Assembly: GCA_963975155.1 (NCBI GenBank)
Contig: CAXBFG010000010.1
Coordinates: 31,205-95,204 of the forward strand
Direction of reading: 5' to 3'
DNA from: UBA5109 sp963975155
Lineage (GTDB): Bacteria > Pseudomonadota > Gammaproteobacteria > Pseudomonadales > Pseudohongiellaceae
Length of the DNA: 64,000 nt
Shown: positions 51,078 to 60,122 of the stretch, one piece after another
How positions within the stretch are numbered: position 1 is the stretch's first letter
Layout of the letters: each line of letters starts with the position of its first letter
The notes under the pieces: model-generated
Told to the model about the DNA's origin: nothing
Databases searched by the model: none
The model's input: the letters and a program-made list of their open reading frames with translations, nothing else
Translations under genes and position numbers: made by a program

Positions 51078-51359
51078 ATGCAAATAGAATATGACTTGGA
51101 TAAAGCTGAATCCAATGTCAGAAAGCATGGCATTTCTTTTGAAGAAGCAGCATCTGCATTATTCGATGCTAATGCCTTGGTCAGGGAAGACATTGATTCT
51201 ATAAATGAGAGCCGCTGGATTTTACTCGGGATGAGTGAGCAGGGTCGTTTGCTGACAGTCGTCTATACCCTGAAAAGTCTGGCAAGTTTAAAAGAAGAAT
51301 CAATCCGGATTATCTCAGCTAGAAAAGCAAGCAGAAGAGAGCTCAGGCAATATGCGTAA
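51078..51359 (+). CDS. brnT: BrnT-family toxin
   Basis: Ribonuclease toxin of 93 residues with a RelE-like fold. The start IEYDLDKAESNVRKHGISFEEAAS is the BrnT signature, and RWILLGMSEQGRLLTVVYT with ESIRIISARKASRRELRQY supplies the active-site residues (Arg, His region). Start ATG follows the palindrome. The last 8 nt overlap brnA, so both are coupled. Confidence 0.92.
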   Translation: MQIEYDLDKAESNVRKHGISFEEAASALFDANALVREDIDSINESRWILLGMSEQGRLLTVVYTLKSLASLKEESIRIISARKASRRELRQYA

Positions 51360-51645
51360 AGATTACGATTTTTCAAAAGCCAAAAAGGCCAGTGAAGTAC
51401 CTCACTTAAAAAAACTTCAGGATACAGGAAAGGGTAAAACCCGCATTACGATTATGCTGGATAATGACATTCTGTCTTATTTTCGTGATCGGAGTGAGAA
51501 GGAAGGCGCGGGTTATCAGACTTTAATTAATCAGGAATTGCGTAAGAATTTTGCCGATGGAGCTCTTAACGATAAGTTGGACGAAAAAAAACTACGCCAG
51601 ATTCTACGCGAAGAATTTGCAAAATATTCGACTGACTCGCAGTAG
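51352..51645 (+). CDS. brnA: BrnA-family antitoxin
   Basis: Antitoxin of 97 residues, DNA-binding and BrnT-neutralising. The central KTRITIMLDNDILSYFRDRSE is a ribbon-helix-helix strand and helix; YQTLINQELRKNF completes it. A charged C-terminal tail (LDEKKLRQILREEFAKY) follows. It starts 8 nt within brnT. The module lies between the ribH riboswitch and metR and shows no association with a mobile element inside the window. Confidence 0.9.
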   Translation: MRKDYDFSKAKKASEVPHLKKLQDTGKGKTRITIMLDNDILSYFRDRSEKEGAGYQTLINQELRKNFADGALNDKLDEKKLRQILREEFAKYSTDSQ

Positions 51646-51682
51646 GTTTCCAGCAATTTTAATTCTATGACTTTGGTAGGGG

Positions 51683-52603
51683 CTAAACACAGGGTCGGAT
51701 GCCGGATAGGCTGATCGGTGCCAGCGTTCTGACCAGTTCCATAAAGTTCTCCAGCCATGGCTCAGCGTCCTCCTTGGTAGCCGCATAGAGGCGGCACCAA
51801 AGGCCCTGCTTGCCAAGCGGCATGGTTTTAATATAACCCTGATCAGCCTGCGGCTGCACTGACCAGGTTGGTAGCATACTCAAACCCCGGCCACTGGCTG
51901 TCAGTTGAATAATAGCCAATGTCAGTTCAGTGGTTCTTCTGGCCTTTGGTGTTATGCCGGCAGGGCGCAGAAAGTGTCGAATGCCATCCAGCATATTGTC
52001 ATCTACCGGATAATGAATCAGCGTTTCTGTGCTGAAGTCTTCGGGTTTTAAAAAGGTTCTGCCAGCCAGTGGGTGATTGGGTGAGCAGCAACCGACCATT
52101 TCAAAATCAAATAAAGGGTGATAAACAACGCCTTCGCGCTGATCCGGTTCGGTATGCACGGCAAGGTCGGCTTCATCGGTTAATAACAAGGCAACGGGGT
52201 CCGGCGTTAAGCCGGAAACCAGATCCTGTTCGACTTCCGGCCACTGATCCCGAAACTTGTCCATACTTGGCATCAACCAGTCGAAACAGCTGTGACACTC
52301 AATGGCAATGCGCAGATGTCCCACCGAACCGGAAGCAATGCGTGCAATATCCCGTTCAGCGGCATCAATCTGCGGCAGACTCAGGCGCGCCAGATTGAGT
52401 AAACGTTCGCCAGCGGGGGTGAAACGGATAGGGTTACTCTTGCGTTCAAACAGCGAGGTATTGAAATAATCTTCCAGCTGTTTAATTTGCTGAGACAGAG
52501 CTGACTGGGTGACATGTATATGTTCAGCGGTACGCGACAAGGTGCCGGTATCGGCAAGGGTTTGTAACAGGCGTAAATGGCGGAATTCCAGGGGTGATCT
52601 CAT
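51683..52603 (-). CDS. metR: LysR-family regulator MetR
   Basis: A 306-residue LysR-type activator, homocysteine-responsive in the family. The N-terminal winged helix is LEFRHLRLLQTLADTGTLSRTAEHIHVTQSALSQQIKQLE, with GHLRIAIECHSCFDWLMP at the start of the ligand domain, a MetR signature. It is divergent from metF with 103 bases between starts, the usual arrangement for a regulator of metF/metH-type genes. Confidence 0.92.
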   Translation of the reverse strand: MRSPLEFRHLRLLQTLADTGTLSRTAEHIHVTQSALSQQIKQLEDYFNTSLFERKSNPIRFTPAGERLLNLARLSLPQIDAAERDIARIASGSVGHLRIAIECHSCFDWLMPSMDKFRDQWPEVEQDLVSGLTPDPVALLLTDEADLAVHTEPDQREGVVYHPLFDFEMVGCCSPNHPLAGRTFLKPEDFSTETLIHYPVDDNMLDGIRHFLRPAGITPKARRTTELTLAIIQLTASGRGLSMLPTWSVQPQADQGYIKTMPLGKQGLWCRLYAATKEDAEPWLENFMELVRTLAPISLSGIRPCV

Positions 52604-52641
52604 ATTAAGATAATCTAATAGTGTTTATAAATATATATAAA

Positions 52642-52670
52642 TTGACCTTATAAATAACTTCCGGGATGAT
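52642..52670 (+). promoter_or_regulatory. Candidate metF promoter
   Basis: TTGACC (52642-52647), 17-base spacer and GATGAT (52665-52670) point to metF. The divergent AT-rich metR-metF gap should also contain the MetR site, but I found no clear TGAA-N5-TTCA copy. Confidence 0.45.
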
Positions 52671-52706
52671 AGCAAGCATTTTCAGGTCAGGATATTTGCA
52701 AATAAC

Positions 52707-53594
52707 ATGAGTCTAGCCACCAAGCATGAGAAACTTTCTGTTTCCTTTGAATATTTCCCGCCAGCCGATCTGGATAATGCCGGACCATTCTGGGATTCCA
52801 TTAGCAATTTGGCAGCGCTGCAGCCGGATTTCATTTCTATCACCTATGGTGCCGGAGGCTCTACCCGCGAACGCAGCCTGAAAATTCTGCAGCGCATTGT
52901 GGCAGAGTCCTCGCTTTCGGCGATCGCTCACCTGACTTGCGTAGGTGTCAGTCGGGATGAGGCAGATGATATGGCTCGACAGTTTCATGCAGCAGGCATC
53001 AATCGACTGGTTGTTTTACGTGGCGATCCGCCAAAAGGTGAAGATGGTAAGCAAGTTAACGCCATACACCCTCAGGGTTATGCGAATGCCACTGAATTTA
53101 TCCACGGTCTGAACAAGATTGCCGACTTTGATATTACGGTGGCGGCCTATCCTGAGAAGCATCCCGAATCGCCCAGTATTGAACATGAGATCGAAGTGTT
53201 GAAGCAGAAAATAGATGCCGGAGCGAAGCGTTGTATCACACAGTTTTTTTTCGATACGGATGTTTACCTGCGCTTTGTGGACAAGGCGCGCGCGGCAGGC
53301 ATCGGGATCCCTATCATTCCCGGCATACTGCCGATACTGAATTTTACCCGTGTGCAGGATCTGGCCGGCCGTTGCGGAACGCATATCCCGGACTGGATGA
53401 TTAAGCTGTTTGATGGCATTGAAGCCTCCAGCTCGGTCAATAATATGCTGGCGGCAGCCGTGTGTATTGAGCAATGTGAAAAGCTTTATGAGGCCGGAGT
53501 CAGAAATTTTCACTTCTACACCTTGAATAAATCTGACCTTACTCGTGCCGTATGTCACTCTTTAGGAATTCGCGCAGTTGGAGATAAAGCATAA
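52707..53594 (+). CDS. metF: 5,10-methylenetetrahydrofolate reductase
   Basis: Flavoprotein that reduces methylene-THF to methyl-THF for methionine synthesis (295 residues). It has VSFEYFPPAD, the catalytic Glu28-equivalent in that segment, ITYGAGGSTRERS, HLTCVGVSRDE, LRGDPPKGE and IPIIPGILPI. The last base of its stop codon is the first base of the metH ATG (TAATG), so the two are coupled. Confidence 0.97.
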   Translation: MSLATKHEKLSVSFEYFPPADLDNAGPFWDSISNLAALQPDFISITYGAGGSTRERSLKILQRIVAESSLSAIAHLTCVGVSRDEADDMARQFHAAGINRLVVLRGDPPKGEDGKQVNAIHPQGYANATEFIHGLNKIADFDITVAAYPEKHPESPSIEHEIEVLKQKIDAGAKRCITQFFFDTDVYLRFVDKARAAGIGIPIIPGILPILNFTRVQDLAGRCGTHIPDWMIKLFDGIEASSSVNNMLAAAVCIEQCEKLYEAGVRNFHFYTLNKSDLTRAVCHSLGIRAVGDKA

Positions 53595-56500
53595 TGTCCC
53601 ATCAGGAATTATTTACCGAGACACTCAAGCAGCGGATCATGTTTCTGGACGGGGCCATGGGTACAATGATTCAGAGTCATGGTTTGCAGGAAGTTGATTT
53701 TCGAGGCAAACACTTTGAAGTACATGAAAGTGAATTACGCGGCAATAACGATCTGCTGAGCATTACAGCACCTGATTTGATAAAACAGATACACAGGGAA
53801 TATCTGGAAGCTGGTGCAGATATTTTAAAAACCAATACCTTCAATTCAACGGGAATAGCACAAGCTGATTACAATTTAAGTGAGCTGGCTTATGAGCTGA
53901 ATGTTGCCGGTGCAACTCTGGCACGCGAAGCCATCACTGAATTCAACAAGACTAATCCTCGACCCTGCTGGGTAGCAGGTGTACTTGGGCCGACCAACCG
54001 CACTGCATCAATATCACCTAAAGTAGAAGATGCCGGTTACAGGGCAGTTAGTTTCGACGACTTGTTGATGGATTATCTGAAATCCATCAAGGGGCTTTAT
54101 GATGGTGGCGCAGATCTGATTCTGATTGAAACTGTTTTCGATACCTTGAACGCGAAGGCGGCTATAGCCGCAGTTAGCCAATTTGAAATGCAGCACGAGA
54201 TTAGCTTGCCAGTGATGATTTCCGGCACGATCACGGATCAGAGTGGTCGTACCTTAAGTGGCCAGGTGGTCGAAGCCTTTTATAATTCCATACAGCATGC
54301 CAACCCTGTGAGTGTCGGGCTGAACTGTGCGCTTGGGGCAGCACAGTTGCGTGAATACGTAGACGATCTTTCACGAGTGTCCGAGTTCAATGTCAGCTGT
54401 CATCCCAATGCAGGCTTGCCCAATGAAATGGGAGCCTATGATGAAAGCCCTGAACATATGGCGGCCATCATCAGTGAGTTCGCAAAATCCGGCCTGGTGA
54501 ATATTGTCGGAGGATGCTGCGGGACTACCCCTGAGCACATTCGGGTGATTCGCCAAAAAGTTGAAAATTCTGCTCCCAGAGCATTGCAGAAACCCCTGCC
54601 TCTGTGCCGTTTGTCCGGCCTTGAAGCGGTCACCTTAAGCAAGGAGAGTAATTTCGTCAACGTAGGTGAAAGAACCAATGTCACCGGTTCCAAACGTTTC
54701 GAAAAACTGATCCTGAGTGAGGATTATGAAACGGCAATCAGTGTAGCACTGGAACAGGTCGAAGGTGGTGCGCAGATTCTTGATGTCAACATGGATGAAG
54801 GCATGCTGGATTCTGCAGCCGCCATGACCCGCTTCCTGAACCTGATCGCTGCAGAGCCGGATATTGCCAGAGTGCCTGTCATGGTTGATTCATCAAAATG
54901 GGCAGTCATTGAAGCAGGGCTCAAATGTATTCAGGGCAAGGGTATCGTCAACTCCATCAGTCTCAAGGAAGGCGAGAAGATATTTCTGGAACAGGCAAGG
55001 CTGGTTAAACGTTATGGTGCCGCAGTTGTGGTCATGGCCTTCGATGAAGAAGGCCAGGCCGATACCTTTGAACGCAAGACACAAATCTGTGCACGAGCCT
55101 ACAAATTATTAACAGAAGTAGCTGGCATTCCTCCACAGGATATTATTTTTGACCCGAATATTTTTGCGGTGGCAACCGGTATTGCCGAGCACAATGGCTA
55201 TGGTAAAGCCTTTATTGAAGCCACGGCCTGGATCAAACAAAATTTGCCACATGCCAAAGTATCCGGCGGGGTATCGAATTTATCCTTTTCGTTCCGGGGT
55301 AATGATGCCCTGCGTGAAGCCATGCATTCCGTGTTTCTTTATCATGCCATTAAAGCCGGCATGGACATGGCCATCGTTAATGCCGGCAAGTTACCGGTTT
55401 ACGAAGATGTGGATGAAGCGCTGCGCACAGCCATAGAAGATGTCATTTTTAATCGCCGCGAGGATGCCGGGGAAAAGCTGCTGGAACTGGCGACTACAAT
55501 TGTTTCAGAAGTTAAAGATGAAAAAGCCGTCCTCGCCTGGCGTGAAGAAGGTGTCGTGGAACGACTGGCTTATTCGCTGGTACATGGTATCGATGAGTTT
55601 ATTGTGGAGGATACACAGGAAGCCTATGAATTACTTGGCACTGCTCTACTTGTTATTGACGGACCGCTAATGGATGGCATGAGCATAGTTGGTGATCTGT
55701 TTGGATCCGGAAAAATGTTTTTACCGCAGGTGGTGAAAAGTGCGCGCGTCATGAAAAAATCGGTGGCGCATCTTGAGCCTTATATTCTGGCGACGGGCGA
55801 GGGTCAGCAAAAAAGTGCCGGCACCATAGTTCTGGCCACTGCCAAAGGTGATGTTCATGACATTGGTAAAAATATAGTTGGTGTAGTGTTGAGCTGTAAT
55901 GGTTATCGGGTCGTTGATCTTGGTGTAATGGTGCCCAGCAGTAAAATCCTGCAGGCAGTCAAAGATGAAAAGGCTGATATTGTCGGGGTTTCCGGACTGA
56001 TCACGCCAAGCCTGGATGAAATGATACACCTGGCCAGCGAACTGGAGCGAGAAGGCTTCAGCCTGCCCTTATTGATCGGCGGTGCAACCACGTCACGTGT
56101 ACACACGGCTGTCAAAATTGAGGAAAAATACAGCGGTCCGACGATACATGTTCAGGATGCATCGCGCTCCGTTGGCGTTGCCAATAAATTATTGGGTGAA
56201 AACAGCGCAGACTATCAGGCAGGCATTCGTGCTGAATATGACGAACTTCGCATACAGCGTGCCAAGAAAGAAAAGGTACGTAATATCCTCAGTCTTGCAG
56301 AAGCCAGGGCCAACAAGCCACAGATAGACTGGTCTGACTTCGAAGCCTGCCAACCCTCGTTCACCGGGATCAAGCTTTTCGAGGATTATGATCTGCAAAT
56401 CCTGATTGATCGTTTTGACTGGTCGCCTTTTTTCAGAAGCTGGGATTTGGCTGGTAAATTTCCAAAAATTCTGGATGATGAAGTCGTCGGAGAAAGTGCG

Positions 56501-57262
56501 CGCAGTCTTTTTGCAGATGCGCAGGCCATGCTGGAAGAACTGCTAAGCAAGAAACTGATCAAACCCAAAGCGATTATTGGATTCTGGCCGGCCAACAGCA
56601 TCGGCGATGACATTGAAATCTACACCAATGATAAGAGACAGGATGTAAAAACCATCCTGCATACTTTACGTCAACAGATTGAGCAGAGACGTAAAGCCAA
56701 ACCAAACTTTGCTCTCGCCGATTTCATCGCGCCGAAAGATAGTGGCAAAGCAGACTGGATTGGTGGTTTTGCTGTTACCGCAGGTCATGAAGTCGAAGTT
56801 TTGGTTGAGCAATATAAGAAAGATAACGATGATTACCGTGCGATTATGTTGCTGGCGCTGGCAGACCGTTTTGCCGAGGCTTTTGCAGAAACCATGCATG
56901 AGCGTGTACGTAAGGAATTCTGGGGCTATGCCAGTGATGAAGTATTATCCAATGCGGATCTAATCAGTGAAAAATACCAGGGTATTCGTCCGGCACCGGG
57001 ATATCCTGCCTGTCCTGACCATACCGAGAAAGGCACCTTGTTCGACTTGCTGGATGCAGAGCAGCAGACCGGCATCAGGCTGACTGAGAGTTTTGCCATG
57101 CAACCTGCAGCTTCGGTCAGTGGCATCTATTATGCGCATCCCGAAAGTCGCTACTTTGCGGTCGGAAAAATTGCAGAAGATCAGTTGATTGACTATGCTG
57201 AGCGCAAAGGCTGGACTGTCGATGAGGCCAGACGCTGGCTCAGTCCGGTGCTGGCTTCCTAG
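53594..57262 (+). CDS. metH: Cobalamin-dependent methionine synthase
   Basis: Full-length MetH of 1,222 residues transferring the methyl group from methyl-THF to homocysteine. Homocysteine domain with zinc cysteines Cys245 (GLNCALGA), Cys308 and Cys309 (GGCCGTT). Pterin domain (about 350-610) with FVNVGERTNVTGSKRFE. Cobalamin-binding domain with axial ligand His755 in GDVHDIGKN. C-terminal activation domain (about 890-1222) with GIRPAPGYPACPDHTEK binds SAM. Length and domain order match E. coli MetH. Confidence 0.98.
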   Translation: MSHQELFTETLKQRIMFLDGAMGTMIQSHGLQEVDFRGKHFEVHESELRGNNDLLSITAPDLIKQIHREYLEAGADILKTNTFNSTGIAQADYNLSELAYELNVAGATLAREAITEFNKTNPRPCWVAGVLGPTNRTASISPKVEDAGYRAVSFDDLLMDYLKSIKGLYDGGADLILIETVFDTLNAKAAIAAVSQFEMQHEISLPVMISGTITDQSGRTLSGQVVEAFYNSIQHANPVSVGLNCALGAAQLREYVDDLSRVSEFNVSCHPNAGLPNEMGAYDESPEHMAAIISEFAKSGLVNIVGGCCGTTPEHIRVIRQKVENSAPRALQKPLPLCRLSGLEAVTLSKESNFVNVGERTNVTGSKRFEKLILSEDYETAISVALEQVEGGAQILDVNMDEGMLDSAAAMTRFLNLIAAEPDIARVPVMVDSSKWAVIEAGLKCIQGKGIVNSISLKEGEKIFLEQARLVKRYGAAVVVMAFDEEGQADTFERKTQICARAYKLLTEVAGIPPQDIIFDPNIFAVATGIAEHNGYGKAFIEATAWIKQNLPHAKVSGGVSNLSFSFRGNDALREAMHSVFLYHAIKAGMDMAIVNAGKLPVYEDVDEALRTAIEDVIFNRREDAGEKLLELATTIVSEVKDEKAVLAWREEGVVERLAYSLVHGIDEFIVEDTQEAYELLGTALLVIDGPLMDGMSIVGDLFGSGKMFLPQVVKSARVMKKSVAHLEPYILATGEGQQKSAGTIVLATAKGDVHDIGKNIVGVVLSCNGYRVVDLGVMVPSSKILQAVKDEKADIVGVSGLITPSLDEMIHLASELEREGFSLPLLIGGATTSRVHTAVKIEEKYSGPTIHVQDASRSVGVANKLLGENSADYQAGIRAEYDELRIQRAKKEKVRNILSLAEARANKPQIDWSDFEACQPSFTGIKLFEDYDLQILIDRFDWSPFFRSWDLAGKFPKILDDEVVGESARSLFADAQAMLEELLSKKLIKPKAIIGFWPANSIGDDIEIYTNDKRQDVKTILHTLRQQIEQRRKAKPNFALADFIAPKDSGKADWIGGFAVTAGHEVEVLVEQYKKDNDDYRAIMLLALADRFAEAFAETMHERVRKEFWGYASDEVLSNADLISEKYQGIRPAPGYPACPDHTEKGTLFDLLDAEQQTGIRLTESFAMQPAASVSGIYYAHPESRYFAVGKIAEDQLIDYAERKGWTVDEARRWLSPVLAS

Positions 57263-57295
57263 CAGCCCTCTATTTTCCCGACCAAAGATACAGCT

Positions 57296-58165
57296 ATGCC
57301 GGTTATTATCAGGCACTTACTGTCCATACTGTTGTTATGTTTAAGCGGCTCACAATGTCTTGCGCAAAGTTCTGTGTGGCTGGCAACCAATGCTGGTAAC
57401 AAAGTTTATCTGGGTGGCACCATTCACATGCTGAGGGCTTCTGATTTTCCCCTGCCAAGTGAATTTGATGTTGCTTATGCAGAGTCCGACAGTCTCTATT
57501 TTGAAACAGATATTGATGCCATGAACAATCCAGCCACTCAACTTGGTGTCTTGCAGCAGCTCATGTACAGCGATGGAAGAACACTGGCTAGCGTACTCAA
57601 TCAGGAGGCCTATACACTACTGAGTGATTATGCAGCGACACTGGGTCTGCCAATGATGCTGTTACAGAATATGAAGCCGGGCATGCTGGTGAGCACTCTT
57701 GAACTCATGGAGTTTCAGAAACTGGGTTTTACACCGCAAGGTGTGGATATGACTTTTCACCAGCAGGCCAAGGCAGATGGTAAAGTAATTGGCAGTTTTG
57801 AAACCGTACAGGAACAAATTGGCTTGATAGCCAATATGGGAGAGGGCGAAGAAAGTGAATTTATGTTGCTGTCACTCAGGGACATGGAAAAAATTGAGAC
57901 TGATATTGAAAGCATGATCCATACCTGGCGTACTGGCGATGCTGATAGCCTGATGAATCTTTTTGTGAATGATATGAAACTAAGTACACCTGCTGTTTAT
58001 CAGATGATGCTCAGTGACAGAAACAATAAGTGGTTACTGGACATTGAAGCTATGCTGGAAGATAGCGACACAGAATTTATATTGGTTGGAGTGGCACATC
58101 TGGTCGGACAAGACGGCCTGGTGCAGCAGTTACGGGCCAGGGGTTATCAGGTAGAACAACTCTAG
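57296..58165 (+). CDS. TraB/GumN-family protein
   Basis: A 289-residue secreted or membrane-linked protein with a signal peptide (residues 1-24, LLSILLLCLSGSQCLAQ). The TraB/GumN signatures are VYLGGTIHMLRASDFPLP near the start and ILVGVAHLVGQDGLVQQLRARGY at the end. The repeated GxxH and Glu residues (YFETDID) suggest a metal-dependent protease of the Tiki type. It follows metH by 33 nt and may be cotranscribed. Substrate unknown. Confidence 0.87.
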   Translation: MPVIIRHLLSILLLCLSGSQCLAQSSVWLATNAGNKVYLGGTIHMLRASDFPLPSEFDVAYAESDSLYFETDIDAMNNPATQLGVLQQLMYSDGRTLASVLNQEAYTLLSDYAATLGLPMMLLQNMKPGMLVSTLELMEFQKLGFTPQGVDMTFHQQAKADGKVIGSFETVQEQIGLIANMGEGEESEFMLLSLRDMEKIETDIESMIHTWRTGDADSLMNLFVNDMKLSTPAVYQMMLSDRNNKWLLDIEAMLEDSDTEFILVGVAHLVGQDGLVQQLRARGYQVEQL

Positions 58166-58226
58166 CAACGGGCTTGTCAGACTTGTCGAATAAACACCGT
58201 ACAGTAATCCAGGATAAGACCCAGTA

Positions 58227-59342
58227 ATGCTATTACCCGAAAACAAAGAAGTCCTGATTCGTCAGGTGCAGGCATCTGATGAGGCCGCATTAATCTCCCT
58301 TGAAAAAGCCAGTTTTAAAATAGACCGCTTAAGCAAGCGTCGTATGCGCCACTGGATCAGCGCAAGTAACCGCCTGTTTCTGGTGGCAATCGATGATGAT
58401 AAATTAGTCGGTTATTGCCTGATTCTTTTGCATTCCGGAACCCGACTGGCGCGTCTTTATTCTATTGCCATAGACAAAACGGTGCGTCGTCTTGGTCTGG
58501 GTAAAAGGCTATTACACGAAGCAGAAGAAAACGCCTCCAGACAAGGGCGCTTATTTATGCGTCTGGAAGTCGCCCAAAATAATATGGCGGCTATTCATTT
58601 GTATAAAAAAATGAATTATGTCGCCTTCGACACAATCGAAGATTATTACGAAGATCATCAGGATGCCCTGCGTATGCAGAAGCGAATTCGATACATTCCT
58701 GAAAACCTCTTAAGCCGTAAAACTCCCTGGTTTCAACAAACAACAGATTTCACCTGTGGTCCTGCAGCTTTGATGATGGCCATGGGCAGCCTGGACAATA
58801 AAGTTAAGCCCAATCAAAGTGATGAGCTTGATATCTGGCGTACTTCCACAACCATTTTCATGACCAGCGGTCATGGAGGATGTCATCCTGTTGGTTTGGC
58901 TTTGGCCGCAATCAGAAAAGGTTTTAAGGCGGAGGTATTTATTAATCAAAAAGGCACAGCTTTTATAGAAAGTGTCCGAAACCCGGAAAAAAAACAGATA
59001 CTGGAAGTTGTGGATGCCGATTTTTACAAACAGGCCAAACAAGCAGGTGCAATAGTGCACAGATCTGAAATTCAGCAAAGGCATATCGCTGAAGCCTTAA
59101 ATAAGGGTTCGGCAGTCATCATATTAATCAGTACTTATCGTATGAATGGCAAGAAATCTCCACACTGGGTCACGGTCACCGGCATGGATGATCAGTGTTT
59201 TTACATGCATGATCCGGATCCTACCGATGCTGTACAAATAGAAATTGATTGTCAGCATATTCCCGTTGCGCGAGCTGATTTTGAGCTCATGTCCAGTTTT
59301 GGAAGGCAGCGTCTGAGAACCGCCGTCATTATCAGTCAGTAG
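58227..59342 (+). CDS. GNAT acetyltransferase fused to a C39-like cysteine peptidase domain
   Basis: A 371-residue two-domain protein. Residues 8-155 form a RimI-like GNAT (RLARLYSIAIDKTVRRLGLGKRLL with the acetyl-CoA loop RRLGLG). Residues 160-371 form a C39-like domain with Cys177 in TDFTCGPAALMMAM, His313 in SPHWVTVTGMD and an Asp in HDPDP, so the protease triad looks intact. Such fusions are known in gammaproteobacteria, often beside a RimK-like ATP-grasp ligase. No such ligase is adjacent. Peptide substrate unknown. Confidence 0.88.
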   Translation: MLLPENKEVLIRQVQASDEAALISLEKASFKIDRLSKRRMRHWISASNRLFLVAIDDDKLVGYCLILLHSGTRLARLYSIAIDKTVRRLGLGKRLLHEAEENASRQGRLFMRLEVAQNNMAAIHLYKKMNYVAFDTIEDYYEDHQDALRMQKRIRYIPENLLSRKTPWFQQTTDFTCGPAALMMAMGSLDNKVKPNQSDELDIWRTSTTIFMTSGHGGCHPVGLALAAIRKGFKAEVFINQKGTAFIESVRNPEKKQILEVVDADFYKQAKQAGAIVHRSEIQQRHIAEALNKGSAVIILISTYRMNGKKSPHWVTVTGMDDQCFYMHDPDPTDAVQIEIDCQHIPVARADFELMSSFGRQRLRTAVIISQ

Positions 59343-59470
59343 ACCTGGGACAAAATGCTGGCAGGACAAATAGAAACACAAAGCGTTTTCAGGCTATAGT
59401 GGCCACGTATAGGCATGCCAATAGCATTTTTTGTTGATTGATGACAAGTATCAAACCCTGAGTGACAGAC

Positions 59471-60046
59471 ATGAAGCTGCTTCTGAACATAGTCGATAAA
59501 CTGGTTTTCGGAACCCTGTTGCTGTTGGCATTACAAGTGCCTCTTCTGGCAGATCATTATCTGCAGTATATAAGCGGTTACTTTGCGGCACTTGAAAAAC
59601 AGGTCGAGGGTTTTGAGGCCAATGCAAAGCTAAATGCTTATGACGACGTATACGCGATGATTGATGATCTGCTGTTAAACAATACAGCGGCTGTCAGAGT
59701 GGATGCGCAGCAGAAGTTATCGACTCTGGAAGAATATGAAGATCTCACTGTGGCACTCAATTTGTTTGCAAGCGGCAATATTCTGCAACAATCCTGGTAT
59801 ATGTTTCAGCCTTCCCGTTATGACACCTTACAGAATGTGCTGGATAATTTTGAACCGGGAATTCCGCTGGGCGTCACTGAAATACTGTATGCCATCGTAT
59901 TGGCGATGCTGCTGAATTTATGTTTGCTGTTGCCAGGAAAATGCCTTGGCTGGATACGTCAAGATAAACACAAAACCGGGGAGGACCGGGGAGGGCCGGG
60001 GAGGAAAGAGGGGAGAAAGAGGGGAGAAAGCTTAAAGGATCTATAA
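59471..60046 (+). CDS. DUF2937-like membrane protein with low-complexity C-terminal tail
   Basis: A protein of about 191 residues, resembling DUF2937 members: an N-terminal transmembrane helix (LVFGTLLLLALQVPLLADHY), then YISGYFAALEKQVEGFEANAK, an acidic helical middle and a second helix (YAIVLAMLLNLCLLLPG). The last 25 residues are a basic Gly/Arg/Lys tail encoded by purine-rich tandem repeats. I choose the ATG at 59471; a GTG at 59462 is in frame. It lies 128 nt after the GNAT-C39 gene and ends before a strong terminator. Confidence 0.65.
   Translation: MKLLLNIVDKLVFGTLLLLALQVPLLADHYLQYISGYFAALEKQVEGFEANAKLNAYDDVYAMIDDLLLNNTAAVRVDAQQKLSTLEEYEDLTVALNLFASGNILQQSWYMFQPSRYDTLQNVLDNFEPGIPLGVTEILYAIVLAMLLNLCLLLPGKCLGWIRQDKHKTGEDRGGPGRKEGRKRGESLKDL
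59976..60030 (+). repeat. Purine-rich tandem repeats with G-quadruplex potential
   Basis: Three copies of a 10-base unit like CCGGGGAGGA/G (59976-60005) are followed by two copies of an 11-base unit AAAGAGGGGAG. Six G-runs of three to four bases occur within 50 bases on the plus strand. They lie in the last codons of the DUF2937-like gene, so copy-number change would alter its C-terminus. Confidence 0.75.
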
Positions 60047-60063
60047 AATAACCATCATAAAAT

Positions 60064-60110
60064 ATGCCTGTCGATCTTAAGGACATGTCAGGGATCGACA
60101 GGCATTTTTT
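60064..60110 (+). terminator. Strong terminator after the DUF2937-like gene
   Basis: ATGCCTGTCGATC (60064-60076) pairs with GATCGACAGGCAT (60093-60105), a 13-bp perfect stem with a 16-base loop, followed by T residues to 60110. It lies between convergent genes and could also slow minus-strand transcription. Confidence 0.92.
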
Positions 60111-60122
60111 AATAAGCAATAA

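Noticed and set aside
52604..52706. A cobalamin or SAM riboswitch upstream of metF-metH
   Set aside because: The gap is only 103 bases and holds no aptamer motif; control by the divergent MetR is more likely.
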